From positions 1,178,001 to 1,242,000 of the forward strand of contig NC_009614.1 in NCBI RefSeq assembly GCF_000012825.1: 64,000 nucleotides of DNA, read 5' to 3'. A program made the translations under genes and the position numbers. Shown in pieces: positions 10,038 to 19,329 of the stretch (position 1 is its first letter; each line of letters starts with the position of its first letter). Below the pieces are notes generated by a model. That model saw only the letters and a list, made by a program, of their open reading frames with translations, searched no databases and was not told where the DNA came from. Origin of the DNA: Phocaeicola vulgatus ATCC 8482. GTDB taxonomy: Bacteria > Bacteroidota > Bacteroidia > Bacteroidales > Bacteroidaceae.

Positions 10038-10069
10038 GCTGAAAGCAACTGAAACGTCCGCTTTCAGCC
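10038..10069 (+). terminator. Terminator-like hairpin after metG
   Basis: A perfect 10-bp stem ggctgaaagc / gctttcagcc with a 12-nt loop lies 23 bp after the metG stop. The T-tract after it is weak (tgactgtttta). Confidence 0.6.
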
Positions 10070-10096
10070 TGACTGTTTTATAATCTATCTATAAAA

Positions 10097-11533
10097 ATGG
10101 CAGAACAATCCTTGAAAGAAAAGACAGCAAAAGGCCTCTTCTGGGGCGGATTAAGCAATGGAGTACAGCAGCTGCTGAATCTTTTTTTCGGGATATTCCT
10201 GTCACGCATTCTGAATGCGGAAGATTATGGCATGGTGGGAATGCTGTCCATCTTCTCCCTTATTGCAGGCTCTTTGCAGGAAAGCGGGTTCACGGCCGCC
10301 CTAGCCAACAAACGGGATATCTCCCACAAAGACTATAATGCCGTATTCTGGTTCAGTACCGGGCTAAGTGCCTGTCTCTACCTCATTCTGTTCCTTTGCG
10401 CCCCACTCATTGCCGAATTCTATCACACTCCCGAACTGACAGCTTTGGCACGATACACTTTCCTCGGTTTCTTTGTAGCCAGTTTGGGCATTGCCCACAG
10501 TGCTTACCTGTTCCGCAACTTAATGGTCAAGCAAAAGGCAATGGCGGTCACTATCGGATTAACCGCCTCAGGAACTATCGGTATAACTATGGCCTGCTTG
10601 GGATTTGCCTATTGGGGGATAGCCACACAAAGCATTGTCTATGTAGGAACCATTAATATCTGTTATTGGTGCTTCTCACCCTGGCGACCTACACTTACTT
10701 TCGACTTCAAGCCTTTGAGAGGGATGCTTTCTTTCAGCAGCAAATTATTAGTAACCAATATATTCAACCACATCAATAATAATATCTTTACCGTTATCCT
10801 TGGTAAATTCTATTCGGGACAAGAAGTAGGCTATTTTACTCAAGCTAATAAATGGAATTATATGGGACATTCATTAATTTCAGGAACAGTCAACAGTGTG
10901 GCCCAACCTGTACTTTCCAGTTTGTCGGATGAAAGGGAACGCCAACAACGCGCTTTCCGGAAGATGCTCCGCTTCACTGCCTTTATTTCTTTTCCGGCTA
11001 TGTTAGGATTATCATTAATCGCACCCGAACTGATTATACTGACTATTACAGACAAATGGCTACCCAGTGCCTTCATCCTGCAATTGCTCTGCATCGGTGG
11101 CGCATTCATTCCCATAACCAATTTGTATTCCAACCTAGTCATCAGCAAAGGAAAATCGGATATCTATATGTGGAATACCATCGGCTTAGGCATCATCCAG
11201 TTAACAACCATGCTTCTGCTCTATCCATACGGCGTACATACCATGATTATAGTGTATGTATCCATCAATATCTGCTGGCTGTTTGTATGGCACTATTTTG
11301 TATGGAAACAAATACGGCTCAGCTTGTTTGCAGCGCTGAAAGACATCCTTCCGTTTGCCTTCATAGCTACCGCAGTAATGGCGGCTACCTATTATATCAC
11401 TATCGGCTTTGCCAATCTGTATTTATTAATGGCAAGCAAAATGATCATAGCCGGCACACTCTACACAGCCATCCTGTGGTTGAGCGGCTCCGTCACTTTT
11501 AAAGAGAGTTTACACTATATAATCAAGAAATAA
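10097..11533 (+). CDS. Polysaccharide flippase (Wzx/MOP superfamily)
   Basis: 478-aa polytopic inner-membrane protein with about 12-14 hydrophobic segments. The N-terminus GLFWGGLSNGVQQLLNLFFGIFLS followed by RILNAEDYGMVGMLSIF is typical of the Wzx/WzxC/TuaB branch of the MOP exporter family, which flips lipid-linked glycan units to the periplasmic side. It opens the surface-glycan cluster and its stop codon abuts the acyltransferase start (1 bp overlap), so the two are an operon. The glycan moved is unknown. Confidence 0.88.
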   Translation: MAEQSLKEKTAKGLFWGGLSNGVQQLLNLFFGIFLSRILNAEDYGMVGMLSIFSLIAGSLQESGFTAALANKRDISHKDYNAVFWFSTGLSACLYLILFLCAPLIAEFYHTPELTALARYTFLGFFVASLGIAHSAYLFRNLMVKQKAMAVTIGLTASGTIGITMACLGFAYWGIATQSIVYVGTINICYWCFSPWRPTLTFDFKPLRGMLSFSSKLLVTNIFNHINNNIFTVILGKFYSGQEVGYFTQANKWNYMGHSLISGTVNSVAQPVLSSLSDERERQQRAFRKMLRFTAFISFPAMLGLSLIAPELIILTITDKWLPSAFILQLLCIGGAFIPITNLYSNLVISKGKSDIYMWNTIGLGIIQLTTMLLLYPYGVHTMIIVYVSINICWLFVWHYFVWKQIRLSLFAALKDILPFAFIATAVMAATYYITIGFANLYLLMASKMIIAGTLYTAILWLSGSVTFKESLHYIIKK

Positions 11534-12558
11534 TGGCTGCTACACGTCACTCCGGATTAGAATGTTTACGAATTATCAGTATCATACTGATTGTATCCAT
11601 GCATATTCTAGGAAATACCTTCCACACCAGTAACTGGCTGAACAAAGAATTCATACTATTTATCAATACACTGGGAAACACCGGAGTAACCTTGTTCATT
11701 CTGATCTCAGGTTATTTTGGAATCCGTTTCAATACACATAAATTTTTCAAAATGCTGGTTGTCGTATGGTTTTATTCCATCGTTTCTTATCTGATCGAAA
11801 CAATATGGCTTCACACTCCGCATACCTGGACAGGGCTGGCCTCCTCATTGCTACCGATACTTAGCAAAAAATACTGGTTTATGACCTGCTATGTAGTACT
11901 TTATTGTTTCTCGCCCTATTTAAACCGACTGGTTCATAACCTCTCACAAAAAAGTTATAAACAACTACTGTTACTATGGGGATTCTTTTTTGTATTTGCC
12001 CCGACAATCCTGTTTTTTGAAATTCAGAATGACACGGGCAAGGGAATTATCAATGTCACACTAGCTTATCTCATAGGACAATATCTGAAGACCTATGGTC
12101 TTCCGGAAAACATGAAACGACATAGCCGGGAAATCTTGTCAGGCAGCCTTGCCGGTATTTTTATACTGAATACCCTGCTTACAGCAATGAGTGGAAATAT
12201 CATACTGAGATTCGCCCGAGATAATAATCTACTGATTATCATCGCCTCTATCATGATTTTCTACCAGTTTACCCGGTGGCATTTTTCATCCCGCATCATC
12301 AATTACCTAGCAGGATACGTTTTTGCCTTATATATGCTTCAAGGACTTCTTATCCACTGTTTACAACCCTGGTATACCCCTTATGCAGACAGCAACCTAC
12401 TTGTTCTGTATTTTATGGGAACACTTGTTTCTATCTGTCTGACGACGCTTGTTATAGAATGGAGCAGACGGCTGCTATTAGGAAAAATAGAAAACAAATT
12501 GGCAAATGCCATAGAAAGAAGAGGAGCAAAAATAAAAATGTTTGCAGATAATCATTAA
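11533..12558 (+). CDS. Acyltransferase family 3 membrane protein
   Basis: 341-aa integral membrane protein with about 10 hydrophobic helices. The N-terminus GLECLRIISIILIVSMHILG has the arginine and histidine positions typical of acyltransferase family 3 (OafA/NodX-like), and GVTLFILISGYFGIRF is the matching second helix motif. Such enzymes add acetyl or other acyl groups to surface sugars. Position directly behind the flippase suggests it modifies the glycan exported by the cluster. It converges on the minus-strand fucosyltransferase-like gene. Confidence 0.85.
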   Translation: MAATRHSGLECLRIISIILIVSMHILGNTFHTSNWLNKEFILFINTLGNTGVTLFILISGYFGIRFNTHKFFKMLVVVWFYSIVSYLIETIWLHTPHTWTGLASSLLPILSKKYWFMTCYVVLYCFSPYLNRLVHNLSQKSYKQLLLLWGFFFVFAPTILFFEIQNDTGKGIINVTLAYLIGQYLKTYGLPENMKRHSREILSGSLAGIFILNTLLTAMSGNIILRFARDNNLLIIIASIMIFYQFTRWHFSSRIINYLAGYVFALYMLQGLLIHCLQPWYTPYADSNLLVLYFMGTLVSICLTTLVIEWSRRLLLGKIENKLANAIERRGAKIKMFADNH

Positions 12559-12580
12559 AACAATGATTTATTTCCGCAAC

Positions 12581-13411
12581 TCATAATTTCAAAATCTCCA
12601 ATGGAACCCCTCCTATCTGAGCTGCCATATCCGAAAATGAACTCTGAAAAGAACCATATATTTTTTGTGTACGAGCCAATGTGTACATATCCGTGATACC
12701 CTCCCTTATTCCCTCCAAAGATCCACGGTCTGCCTTTTTTCCGGAACAGAATATCCGGTCACCATAACGCTCTTTCATTTCCCGCTTCACCTCTTCCGAA
12801 TCTGTAGCCAAATAGATAGCCACCTTGCCGTCCTCTTTTATCTTCTCATCTAATTTCTGATAGAACAACTCGATAGGGCTTTGCCTGATAGAAGCCAGAT
12901 TATCTGTACGACGGATATGCACACCAATCATAGCATCCGAAAAATTCCGACAACGGTTTTCCACCTCTTCCATAATCTCGTCTACCGGAACAAACAACCG
13001 ACTGATCCATGCATAATCATAAAGTTGGAAAGCGGTGTATGATGCCATATAAACACAGCCACCTTCTTTAACCCACCGTTCAAAATCAAAATGCCGGTTA
13101 CATAAAGGAGTAATGGAACGCTCGTACAGACAAGACTTGAAAAGCAGTTTCTGAAACAAAAGCGGGAAATGAAAATTCTTGGAACGAGGTCTGTCTAATA
13201 ATGCATAATCCAACCGCGAAGCATCCCGTAAACAAGCCACTTCCCTGTCTACAGGTTTAAACAACTGATAAAACGGTGCATTCAGTGCCCAATCCCGAAA
13301 CCAAATGATGCTTAATTCACTTTTCGTCTTTCCTGCCAGCATTACCGCCGAAGCCACTGCACGCATACGGTTGGCCAATCCTCCTACCGGTACAAATGTT
13401 ATTTTACCCAT
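12581..13411 (-). CDS. Fucosyltransferase-like glycosyltransferase
   Basis: 276-aa soluble protein. The N-terminal motif FVPVGGLANRMRAVASA and the internal MIGVHIRRTDNLASIRQSP near residue 170 are the GDP-sugar-binding motifs of the fucosyltransferase group (alpha-1,2, NodZ and O-fucosyltransferase-like), where HIRRTDN holds the key arginine. YLATDSEEVKREMKERYG and the C-terminal SFSDMAAQIGG also fit. It probably transfers fucose or a related deoxyhexose. It is the only minus-strand gene in this glycan cluster and has its own -7 element at 13,438-13,431 (TATATTTG). Donor and acceptor cannot be read from sequence. Confidence 0.75.
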   Translation of the reverse strand: MGKITFVPVGGLANRMRAVASAVMLAGKTKSELSIIWFRDWALNAPFYQLFKPVDREVACLRDASRLDYALLDRPRSKNFHFPLLFQKLLFKSCLYERSITPLCNRHFDFERWVKEGGCVYMASYTAFQLYDYAWISRLFVPVDEIMEEVENRCRNFSDAMIGVHIRRTDNLASIRQSPIELFYQKLDEKIKEDGKVAIYLATDSEEVKREMKERYGDRIFCSGKKADRGSLEGIREGITDMYTLARTQKIYGSFQSSFSDMAAQIGGVPLEILKL

Positions 13412-13430
13412 TCCTGTTTAAAATTTGAGG

Positions 13431-13478
13431 CAAATATAAATAACATCGCTTATAAATGCTAATTAATTACTACTTTTG
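13431..13478. promoter_or_regulatory. Divergent -7 elements, fucosyltransferase-like and cytidylyltransferase fusion genes
   Basis: TATATTTG on the minus strand at 13,438-13,431 serves the fucosyltransferase-like gene, and TACTTTTG on the plus strand at 13,471-13,478 lies 23 bp before the fusion gene. Both fit TAnnTTTG. Confidence 0.55.
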
Positions 13479-13501
13479 CAATATATATACCTAAATTTAT
13501 T

Positions 13502-15307
13502 ATGCAAGCAATCATTCTAGCCGCCGGCATGGGCAAGCGCTTGGGAGATCTTACCAAAGATAACACCAAGTGTATGATTAAAGTAAACGGGACCTATCTG
13601 ATAGACCGTCTGCTCTCACAGTTAGATTCATTAAATCTGGAACGCATTATTTTAGTCATAGGCTACCAGGGAGAGAAATTACGTACCCACATAGAGAAAC
13701 AAAGTAGAAATACTCCGATAGAATATATTTACAATCCTGTCTACAATAAGACCAATAATATCTATTCTCTCTATCTTGCTAAAGAGGAATTGCAAAAGCA
13801 AGATACTTTATTAATTGAATCCGATTTGATTTTTGAGGATACACTTTTCCACAAAATTTTAAATAACCCCTATCCCAATCTGGCACTTGTAGCTAAATAT
13901 GAGCCATGGATGGACGGCACGATGGTACGGCTCAATACTGAAAATGACATCATTGATTTTATCTCAAAAAAAACGTTCCGCTACGCAGATATTGACGATT
14001 ACTACAAAACCGTCAATATCTATAAATTCAGTAAGGAGTTTCTCCGCAACAGTTATGTGCCATTTCTTGAAGCCTACAGCAAAGCCCTGGGTAATAACGA
14101 ATATTACGAACAGGTATTACGGGTAATCACCCTGCTGGAGAGATGTGAACTGAAAGGACTCCCTTTGGAAGGAGAACGCTGGTATGAGATTGATGATATA
14201 CAAGATCTTGACATCGCTGAAACCATTTTTGCCGAACAGGACCAGCTACAACGCTACCAAAAAAGATATGGCGGATACTGGCGTTTCCCAAAGCTGAAAG
14301 ATTTCTGCTATTTAGTAAACCCCTATTTTCCACCACAAAAAATGTGTGAAGAACTACAGGCTAATTTTAATGTGCTTCTCCGTGAATACCCTTCCGGCAT
14401 GGGAGTGAACACACTTGTCATGGCAAAAAACTTCGGTATCCGGCAAGATTATGTGGTTGTTGGCAACGGAGCCGCCGAAATCATCAAAGCGCTGATGGAA
14501 CATTCAGATGGCAAAATGGGAGTAATTTATCCCACTTTTGAAGAATATCCCAACCGGCAATCAGAAGAAATCATTGCATTCTATCCACAGAATGCCGATT
14601 TTCATTATACGGCAAAAGAACTGATGCTTTTTTATGCGGACAAAGATATCCGCCATTTACTCTTGATCAATCCGGATAACCCATCAGGTAACTTCATCCC
14701 CCTTAACGAACTTATGGATTTGCTGGCATGGACGCAGCAGCGAAATATCCACTTAATACTGGATGAATCTTTTGTTGACTTCAGCGAAAAAAGTATCGAA
14801 AATACGCTGCTTAAGAATGAAGTTCTGGAAACATACCCACACCTCACAGTCATTAAAAGTATTTCCAAATCTTATGGAGTTCCGGGATTACGCTTGGGGA
14901 TAGCCGCATCTTCCGACAAAGAGATAATATCCTATTTACGAAAAAACATGGCTATATGGAATATAAACTCCTTTGCCGAATTCTATTTACAGATATACAG
15001 CAAGTATAATAATGATTATCAAAATGCCTGTAAAAAATTCATAGCCGAGCGCCAACGCTTTTTCGAGGTATTGCAACAGGTTGACTTCCTACGTGTCATA
15101 CCTTCACAAGCCAATTATTTCCTGTGCGAAGTAACTTCCCGCTTCAGTTCCACCAAACTCGTTTCTTTATTGCTGGAGCATAATCTCTTGTTAAAAGATT
15201 GTAGTACCAAGACAGGATTCGATGGCAGGAATTACATCCGTATCGCCATACGCGACACTGAAGACAACAATTATCTGGCTGAAAACTTAAAAAAACTGCA
15301 AGCATGA
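13502..15307 (+). CDS. Cytidylyltransferase-aminotransferase fusion
   Basis: 601-aa two-domain protein. Residues 1-240 are a LicC-like sugar/choline-phosphate nucleotidyltransferase: AIILAAGMGKRLGDLTKDN with the nucleotide-binding loop, and LIESDLIF as the metal site. Residues about 255-601 are a fold-type I PLP enzyme of the HisC/CobD type: VVGNGAAEIIKALM, LLINPDNPSGNFIP, LDESFVDF and SISKSYGVPGLRLGI with the PLP lysine. Campylobacter capsule enzymes of this PLP fold make ethanolamine phosphate or serinol phosphate for CTP activation. I infer that this protein makes and activates a phospho-amino-alcohol (CDP-ethanolamine or CDP-serinol type) for the LicD protein nearby. The next gene overlaps by 4 bp. 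Confidence 0.85.
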   Translation: MQAIILAAGMGKRLGDLTKDNTKCMIKVNGTYLIDRLLSQLDSLNLERIILVIGYQGEKLRTHIEKQSRNTPIEYIYNPVYNKTNNIYSLYLAKEELQKQDTLLIESDLIFEDTLFHKILNNPYPNLALVAKYEPWMDGTMVRLNTENDIIDFISKKTFRYADIDDYYKTVNIYKFSKEFLRNSYVPFLEAYSKALGNNEYYEQVLRVITLLERCELKGLPLEGERWYEIDDIQDLDIAETIFAEQDQLQRYQKRYGGYWRFPKLKDFCYLVNPYFPPQKMCEELQANFNVLLREYPSGMGVNTLVMAKNFGIRQDYVVVGNGAAEIIKALMEHSDGKMGVIYPTFEEYPNRQSEEIIAFYPQNADFHYTAKELMLFYADKDIRHLLLINPDNPSGNFIPLNELMDLLAWTQQRNIHLILDESFVDFSEKSIENTLLKNEVLETYPHLTVIKSISKSYGVPGLRLGIAASSDKEIISYLRKNMAIWNINSFAEFYLQIYSKYNNDYQNACKKFIAERQRFFEVLQQVDFLRVIPSQANYFLCEVTSRFSSTKLVSLLLEHNLLLKDCSTKTGFDGRNYIRIAIRDTEDNNYLAENLKKLQA

Positions 15308-16404
15308 GTATCAATATCTGTATTTGTGGCGGTGGCGGTCTGGGGCACGTCATTGCAGGAGTAGCTGCACATAAAGGCTTTAATGTTTCCGTCCTCACCC
15401 GGCATCCCGACCAATGGAATCCATCATTACTCATTGAAGATTGCCGGGGAAATACATTCTCCGGCTCATTAGCCTGCGTTACGGCTAACCCGGCAGAAGT
15501 CATTCCACACTCTGATATCGTATTGCTTTGTCTCCCCGGATTTGCCATTGAGGAAGAACTTCTCCACATACAACCGTTCTTGCAGGAAAAAACTTGCATA
15601 GGAAGTGTAGTCAGTTGTACCGGTTTTTTCTTTACCGCTTATAGAATATTAGGCAAAACAGCTTCACTCTTCGGATTCCAGCGTGCTCCATTCATTGCCC
15701 GTGTGCAAACCTATGGCCAGAAAGCACTCTTGTTGGGATACAAAAAGGAATTACAAATAGCCACCGTAAACATATCAAAATCCGATATTTTACTACGAAC
15801 TCTTCAAGAAATGTTAGATACGCCGGTGCGTATGCTTCATCATTTTCTAGAAGCCAGCCTGACCAATAGCAATCCATTGCTTCATCCAGCCCGTCTTTAT
15901 TCACTTTTCCATACCTGGAGTAGAGGAAAAGCATATCATGAGATTCCCGGGTTCTATAATAGTTGGGATGAAGAAAGTTCGGAGCTCCTCATTGCTTGTG
16001 ACAATGAATTCCAACAAATTCTGAAAGCACTGCCGGTCCGAATAGAGCCAATTCCTACTTTATTGGAATATTATGACAGTTATGATGCAAGGTCACTTAC
16101 CCGCAAGATACGCTCCATCATTGCCTTCAAACATATTCCAGCTCCTATGGAAAAAACAGAAAAAGGATTTCTGCCTGATTTCAAAAGCCGGTATTTCACT
16201 GAGGATTTTCCATTTGGATTATTGATAATCAAGTCAATAGCCGATGTATTAAATATTTGTACCCCAAACATTGATAAAATATTGCTATGGGGGCAAGATG
16301 TATTAAACAAAGAATATATCCATGAAGGAGAATTAAAAGGAAAAGACCTGTCAGAAACAGGTTACATCAACGCTGATTTGTTTTATAAACTACTAAAAAA
16401 TTAA
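15304..16404 (+). CDS. Opine (octopine/nopaline) dehydrogenase-like protein
   Basis: 366-aa protein. The N-terminus ICICGGGGLGHVIAGVAAHKG is a Rossmann NAD(P)-binding loop, and the C-terminal half with MLHHFLEASLTNSNPLLHPARL matches the helical NAD/NADP octopine/nopaline dehydrogenase domain, including the histidine after the asparagine pair. Family members reductively couple an amino acid with a 2-keto acid. It is translationally coupled to the fusion gene (ATGA overlap) and followed 3 bp later by licD-like gene, so it may tailor the amino group made upstream; that is inference. Confidence 0.75.
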   Translation: MSINICICGGGGLGHVIAGVAAHKGFNVSVLTRHPDQWNPSLLIEDCRGNTFSGSLACVTANPAEVIPHSDIVLLCLPGFAIEEELLHIQPFLQEKTCIGSVVSCTGFFFTAYRILGKTASLFGFQRAPFIARVQTYGQKALLLGYKKELQIATVNISKSDILLRTLQEMLDTPVRMLHHFLEASLTNSNPLLHPARLYSLFHTWSRGKAYHEIPGFYNSWDEESSELLIACDNEFQQILKALPVRIEPIPTLLEYYDSYDARSLTRKIRSIIAFKHIPAPMEKTEKGFLPDFKSRYFTEDFPFGLLIIKSIADVLNICTPNIDKILLWGQDVLNKEYIHEGELKGKDLSETGYINADLFYKLLKN

Positions 16405-16407
16405 TGT

Positions 16408-17205
16408 ATGGATAGTGAACTAAGAAAGCGATTTAATCCCGATGGTTCCCTTCTCCGTCGCCAGCAACTACGTATGTTAGAGCTTCTGGAGGTTATTGAT
16501 GTGATTTGTCGCAAGCACCAAATACCCTATTGGCTCAGTTCCGGAACTCTAATAGGTGCAGCACGTCACAAAGGTTTCATTCCCTGGGATGATGATCTGG
16601 ACATAGAAATGCTTCGCTCAGATTACCTGCGTCTGCTGAAAGTTCTTCCTCAAGAACTTCCGGACAATCTTGCATTGCAAACTAATGAAACAGATCCCAA
16701 TTACATCTTTATATACGGCAAATTACGTGATAAGGATTCTCATTTGGAAGAAACAAATTCATATGACCGTATTTTCCATTATACCGGTATCTACATTGAT
16801 ATTTTTCCTTTAGAAAAGATCCCTTATTGTCTAGCTTGGATAGGAGGCCACATGCAAGGGCAGATATACAATCAGTTGAATAATAAAAATATAAAAGAAA
16901 GCACATTATACAAACGGATTCGTAGGATTTATCATTTTAATACCCGCATCGGTTTTCCCATCCTAAGGTTCATTGCCAAGTTATTCCCCGGAAAAGAATT
17001 ACGCCATTCTTTTGGCACCGCCTATTTCAAACCGCGCTATACAGACGATATTTTTCCACTGACAGAAATGGAATTTGAAGGAAAAATGTTCCCCGTACCA
17101 CGCCAAACAGATGCTGTGCTAAGGAAGATATACGGTGACTATATGCAATTACCAGATTTAGAGAATATACATCCGCATTACAACAAACTCGAATTTTACA
17201 AATAA
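16408..17205 (+). CDS. LicD-family phosphotransferase
   Basis: 265-aa cytosolic protein with the LicD signature WLSSGTLIGAARHKGFIPWD followed by DDLDIEM at residues about 45-72, giving the aspartate-rich metal site. LicD proteins transfer phosphocholine or a related phospho-group from a CDP donor onto a glycan. It stands directly after the cytidylyltransferase-aminotransferase fusion and the opine-dehydrogenase-like gene, the expected source of its CDP donor. No choline kinase or transporter is visible, so phosphocholine itself is less likely than an amino-alcohol made de novo. Confidence 0.85.
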   Translation: MDSELRKRFNPDGSLLRRQQLRMLELLEVIDVICRKHQIPYWLSSGTLIGAARHKGFIPWDDDLDIEMLRSDYLRLLKVLPQELPDNLALQTNETDPNYIFIYGKLRDKDSHLEETNSYDRIFHYTGIYIDIFPLEKIPYCLAWIGGHMQGQIYNQLNNKNIKESTLYKRIRRIYHFNTRIGFPILRFIAKLFPGKELRHSFGTAYFKPRYTDDIFPLTEMEFEGKMFPVPRQTDAVLRKIYGDYMQLPDLENIHPHYNKLEFYK

Positions 17206-17218
17206 AGGAGATTGAACT

Positions 17219-18235
17219 ATGAAACCGTTCCTTGTAGATGTACCCGTACTCATTTTGTTCTTCAACCGCCCGCAACAGCTGTCGCAAGTGTTTGAACAAG
17301 TCAGGAATGCCCGTCCCTCCAAGCTTTTCCTCTATCAGGACGGACCACGCAGCGAACACGACCTGCCCGGTATAAAAGCATGTCGTGAAGTGACAGATCA
17401 GATAGACTGGGACTGCGAAGTCCACCGTATGTATCAGGAAAAAAACTACGGTTGCGACCCTTCGGAATACATTTCACAAAAATGGGCTTTTTCTATGGTT
17501 GACAAATGTATCGTATTGGAAGATGACGATGTGCCTTCCGTTTCTTTTTTCACATTCTGTAAAGAAATGTTAGACAAATACGAGCAAGACCCCCGTATCA
17601 CCATGATTGCGGGTTTCAATAACGAAGAGATTACTCCGGGTGTACCATACGATTATTTCTTTGCCTCCACTTTCTCTATCTGGGGATGGGCCAGTTGGAA
17701 AAGGGTCATTGACCAATGGGACGAACATTATACTTTTCTAGAAGACAAGTTCAATATGCAACAACTGGAACAGCTCATTAAAGAACGGAAATTCCGTAAA
17801 GACTTTATCTATATGTGCCATCGCCATAAAGAAAACAACAAAGCCTATTATGAAACCATCTTCCACGCTTCCATGCTTTTCAACTCGGGACTGGCTATCG
17901 TGCCCACCCGCAACATGATTAACAACTTGGGAGCCACGGCAGATTCCACCCATTTTGCCGGTTCTGTGCATACACTGCCTAAAGGATACCGCCGCATCTT
18001 CACCATGAAACGGTATGAAGTAGAATTTCCTCTCAAGCATCCTCGTTATGTCATTGAGAATGTAGCTTATAAAAAAGCTGTCTACCGCATTATGGGGTGG
18101 GGACATCCCTGGATTAAGATAGGACGTTCTTTTGAAGAACTATTTCTAAACCTGCGATACGGCAATTTTTCCATCATCACTAAAGCAATAAAAAACAGAA
18201 TTAACAAATGGCTGAAAAGAGACCAACACCGGTAA
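17219..18235 (+). CDS. GT-A glycosyltransferase, GNT-I-like
   Basis: 338-aa protein. VPVLILFFNRPQQLSQVFEQ at the N-terminus, LFLYQDGPR near residue 40, and CIVLEDDDVPS near 99 with the acidic metal-binding cluster resemble the GNT-I-like/family 13-related glycosyltransferases found in bacterial glycan loci; SIWGWASWKRVIDQWDEHY is a further conserved block. It likely transfers a sugar from a nucleotide donor with inversion. The next gene overlaps its 3' end by 28 bp, indicating one operon. Confidence 0.75.
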   Translation: MKPFLVDVPVLILFFNRPQQLSQVFEQVRNARPSKLFLYQDGPRSEHDLPGIKACREVTDQIDWDCEVHRMYQEKNYGCDPSEYISQKWAFSMVDKCIVLEDDDVPSVSFFTFCKEMLDKYEQDPRITMIAGFNNEEITPGVPYDYFFASTFSIWGWASWKRVIDQWDEHYTFLEDKFNMQQLEQLIKERKFRKDFIYMCHRHKENNKAYYETIFHASMLFNSGLAIVPTRNMINNLGATADSTHFAGSVHTLPKGYRRIFTMKRYEVEFPLKHPRYVIENVAYKKAVYRIMGWGHPWIKIGRSFEELFLNLRYGNFSIITKAIKNRINKWLKRDQHR

Positions 18236-19323
18236 AACCACTCACTATTTATTTTTATCACACCCGATTAACCCGTGAAAGTTACGAGGAATGGAAAGAT
18301 TATAAGTTTCCGGGACATATCCTCTACGGACTTCCTTTGCTGGAAAAATATGGAATCCGGTCGGTGATGCATAAATACAAAGCTTTCCCCAGCCGTCTGA
18401 AACTAATGCTCTATGCCACTAAAGAGATTCTGTGCTGCAAAGAGCCATACGAAGTGCTCTACGGTACATCTTTCCGTGGGTTGGAACTTATCATCCTACT
18501 CAGAGCATTAGGCCTCTACCGCAAGCCCATTGTCATTTGGCATCACACTGCTTTAAAAACCTCATCCAGAAAAATAAGAGAACGCATCTCACGTTTCTTT
18601 TATAAGGGCATTGATCATATGTTCCTGTTCAGTAAAAAATTGATTAAAGACTCATTAGCAACCGGAAAAGCTCCCGAAGAAAAGCTTCAGCTTATCCATT
18701 GGGGGCCGGACCTCGCTTTCTATGACCATCTTCTACAAACAATGCCGGATCGGAAACCGGAAGGTTTTATCTCCACCGGGAAAGAAAACCGGGATGTAGA
18801 CACAATGCTGCAAGCTTTCTGCGCCACCGATCAACAACTGGACTTGTACATAGCCCCCACCAATGGAAGTGTAAACTACCAACAGATTATTGAAAGCTTC
18901 TGTCTGCCCGATTCTGTACGAGTACATTATACGGACGGTGTCATCCCATACTTGTTGGCACAGAAAGTGGCACGAAAAAGCTGTGTTGTCATCTGCTGCA
19001 TGGATTTTCCTTATACCGTAGGTCTTACCACACTGGTAGAGGCCTTTGCATTAGGCATCCCTGTCATTTGCTCACGTAATCCTAATTTTGAAATGGATAT
19101 AGACAAAGAAGAAATAGGAATTACCGTAGCCTATGATGACGTGGAAGGGTGGATCAATGCCATTCATCGCATAGCCGACCATCCCGAAGAAGCCCAAAAA
19201 ATGGGCGCCAACGCCCGAAAGCTGGCAGAAAAACGTTTCAATTTGGAAATCTTTTCCCGTGAAATAGCAGAAAGCTTACTGGAAATATCCAAGATGTCCC
19301 CTAAAAAGCGTACATTTGCATAA
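18208..19323 (+). CDS. Glycosyltransferase, GT4-like
   Basis: 371-aa GT-B type protein. The C-terminal half has the donor-site pattern TTLVEAFALGIPVICSRNPN near residue 275 with the EXXXXXXXE-type glutamates less clear than usual, and IHWGPDLAFYDHLLQ at the domain linker. The N-terminal half (IVIWHHTALKTSSRKIRERISRF, cut here at shorter length in the family) holds acceptor-binding segments. It overlaps the preceding gene and is 6 bp before the next, so it is part of the same operon. Sugar specificity unknown. Confidence 0.75.
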   Translation: MAEKRPTPVKPLTIYFYHTRLTRESYEEWKDYKFPGHILYGLPLLEKYGIRSVMHKYKAFPSRLKLMLYATKEILCCKEPYEVLYGTSFRGLELIILLRALGLYRKPIVIWHHTALKTSSRKIRERISRFFYKGIDHMFLFSKKLIKDSLATGKAPEEKLQLIHWGPDLAFYDHLLQTMPDRKPEGFISTGKENRDVDTMLQAFCATDQQLDLYIAPTNGSVNYQQIIESFCLPDSVRVHYTDGVIPYLLAQKVARKSCVVICCMDFPYTVGLTTLVEAFALGIPVICSRNPNFEMDIDKEEIGITVAYDDVEGWINAIHRIADHPEEAQKMGANARKLAEKRFNLEIFSREIAESLLEISKMSPKKRTFA

Positions 19324-19329
19324 ACTTTT

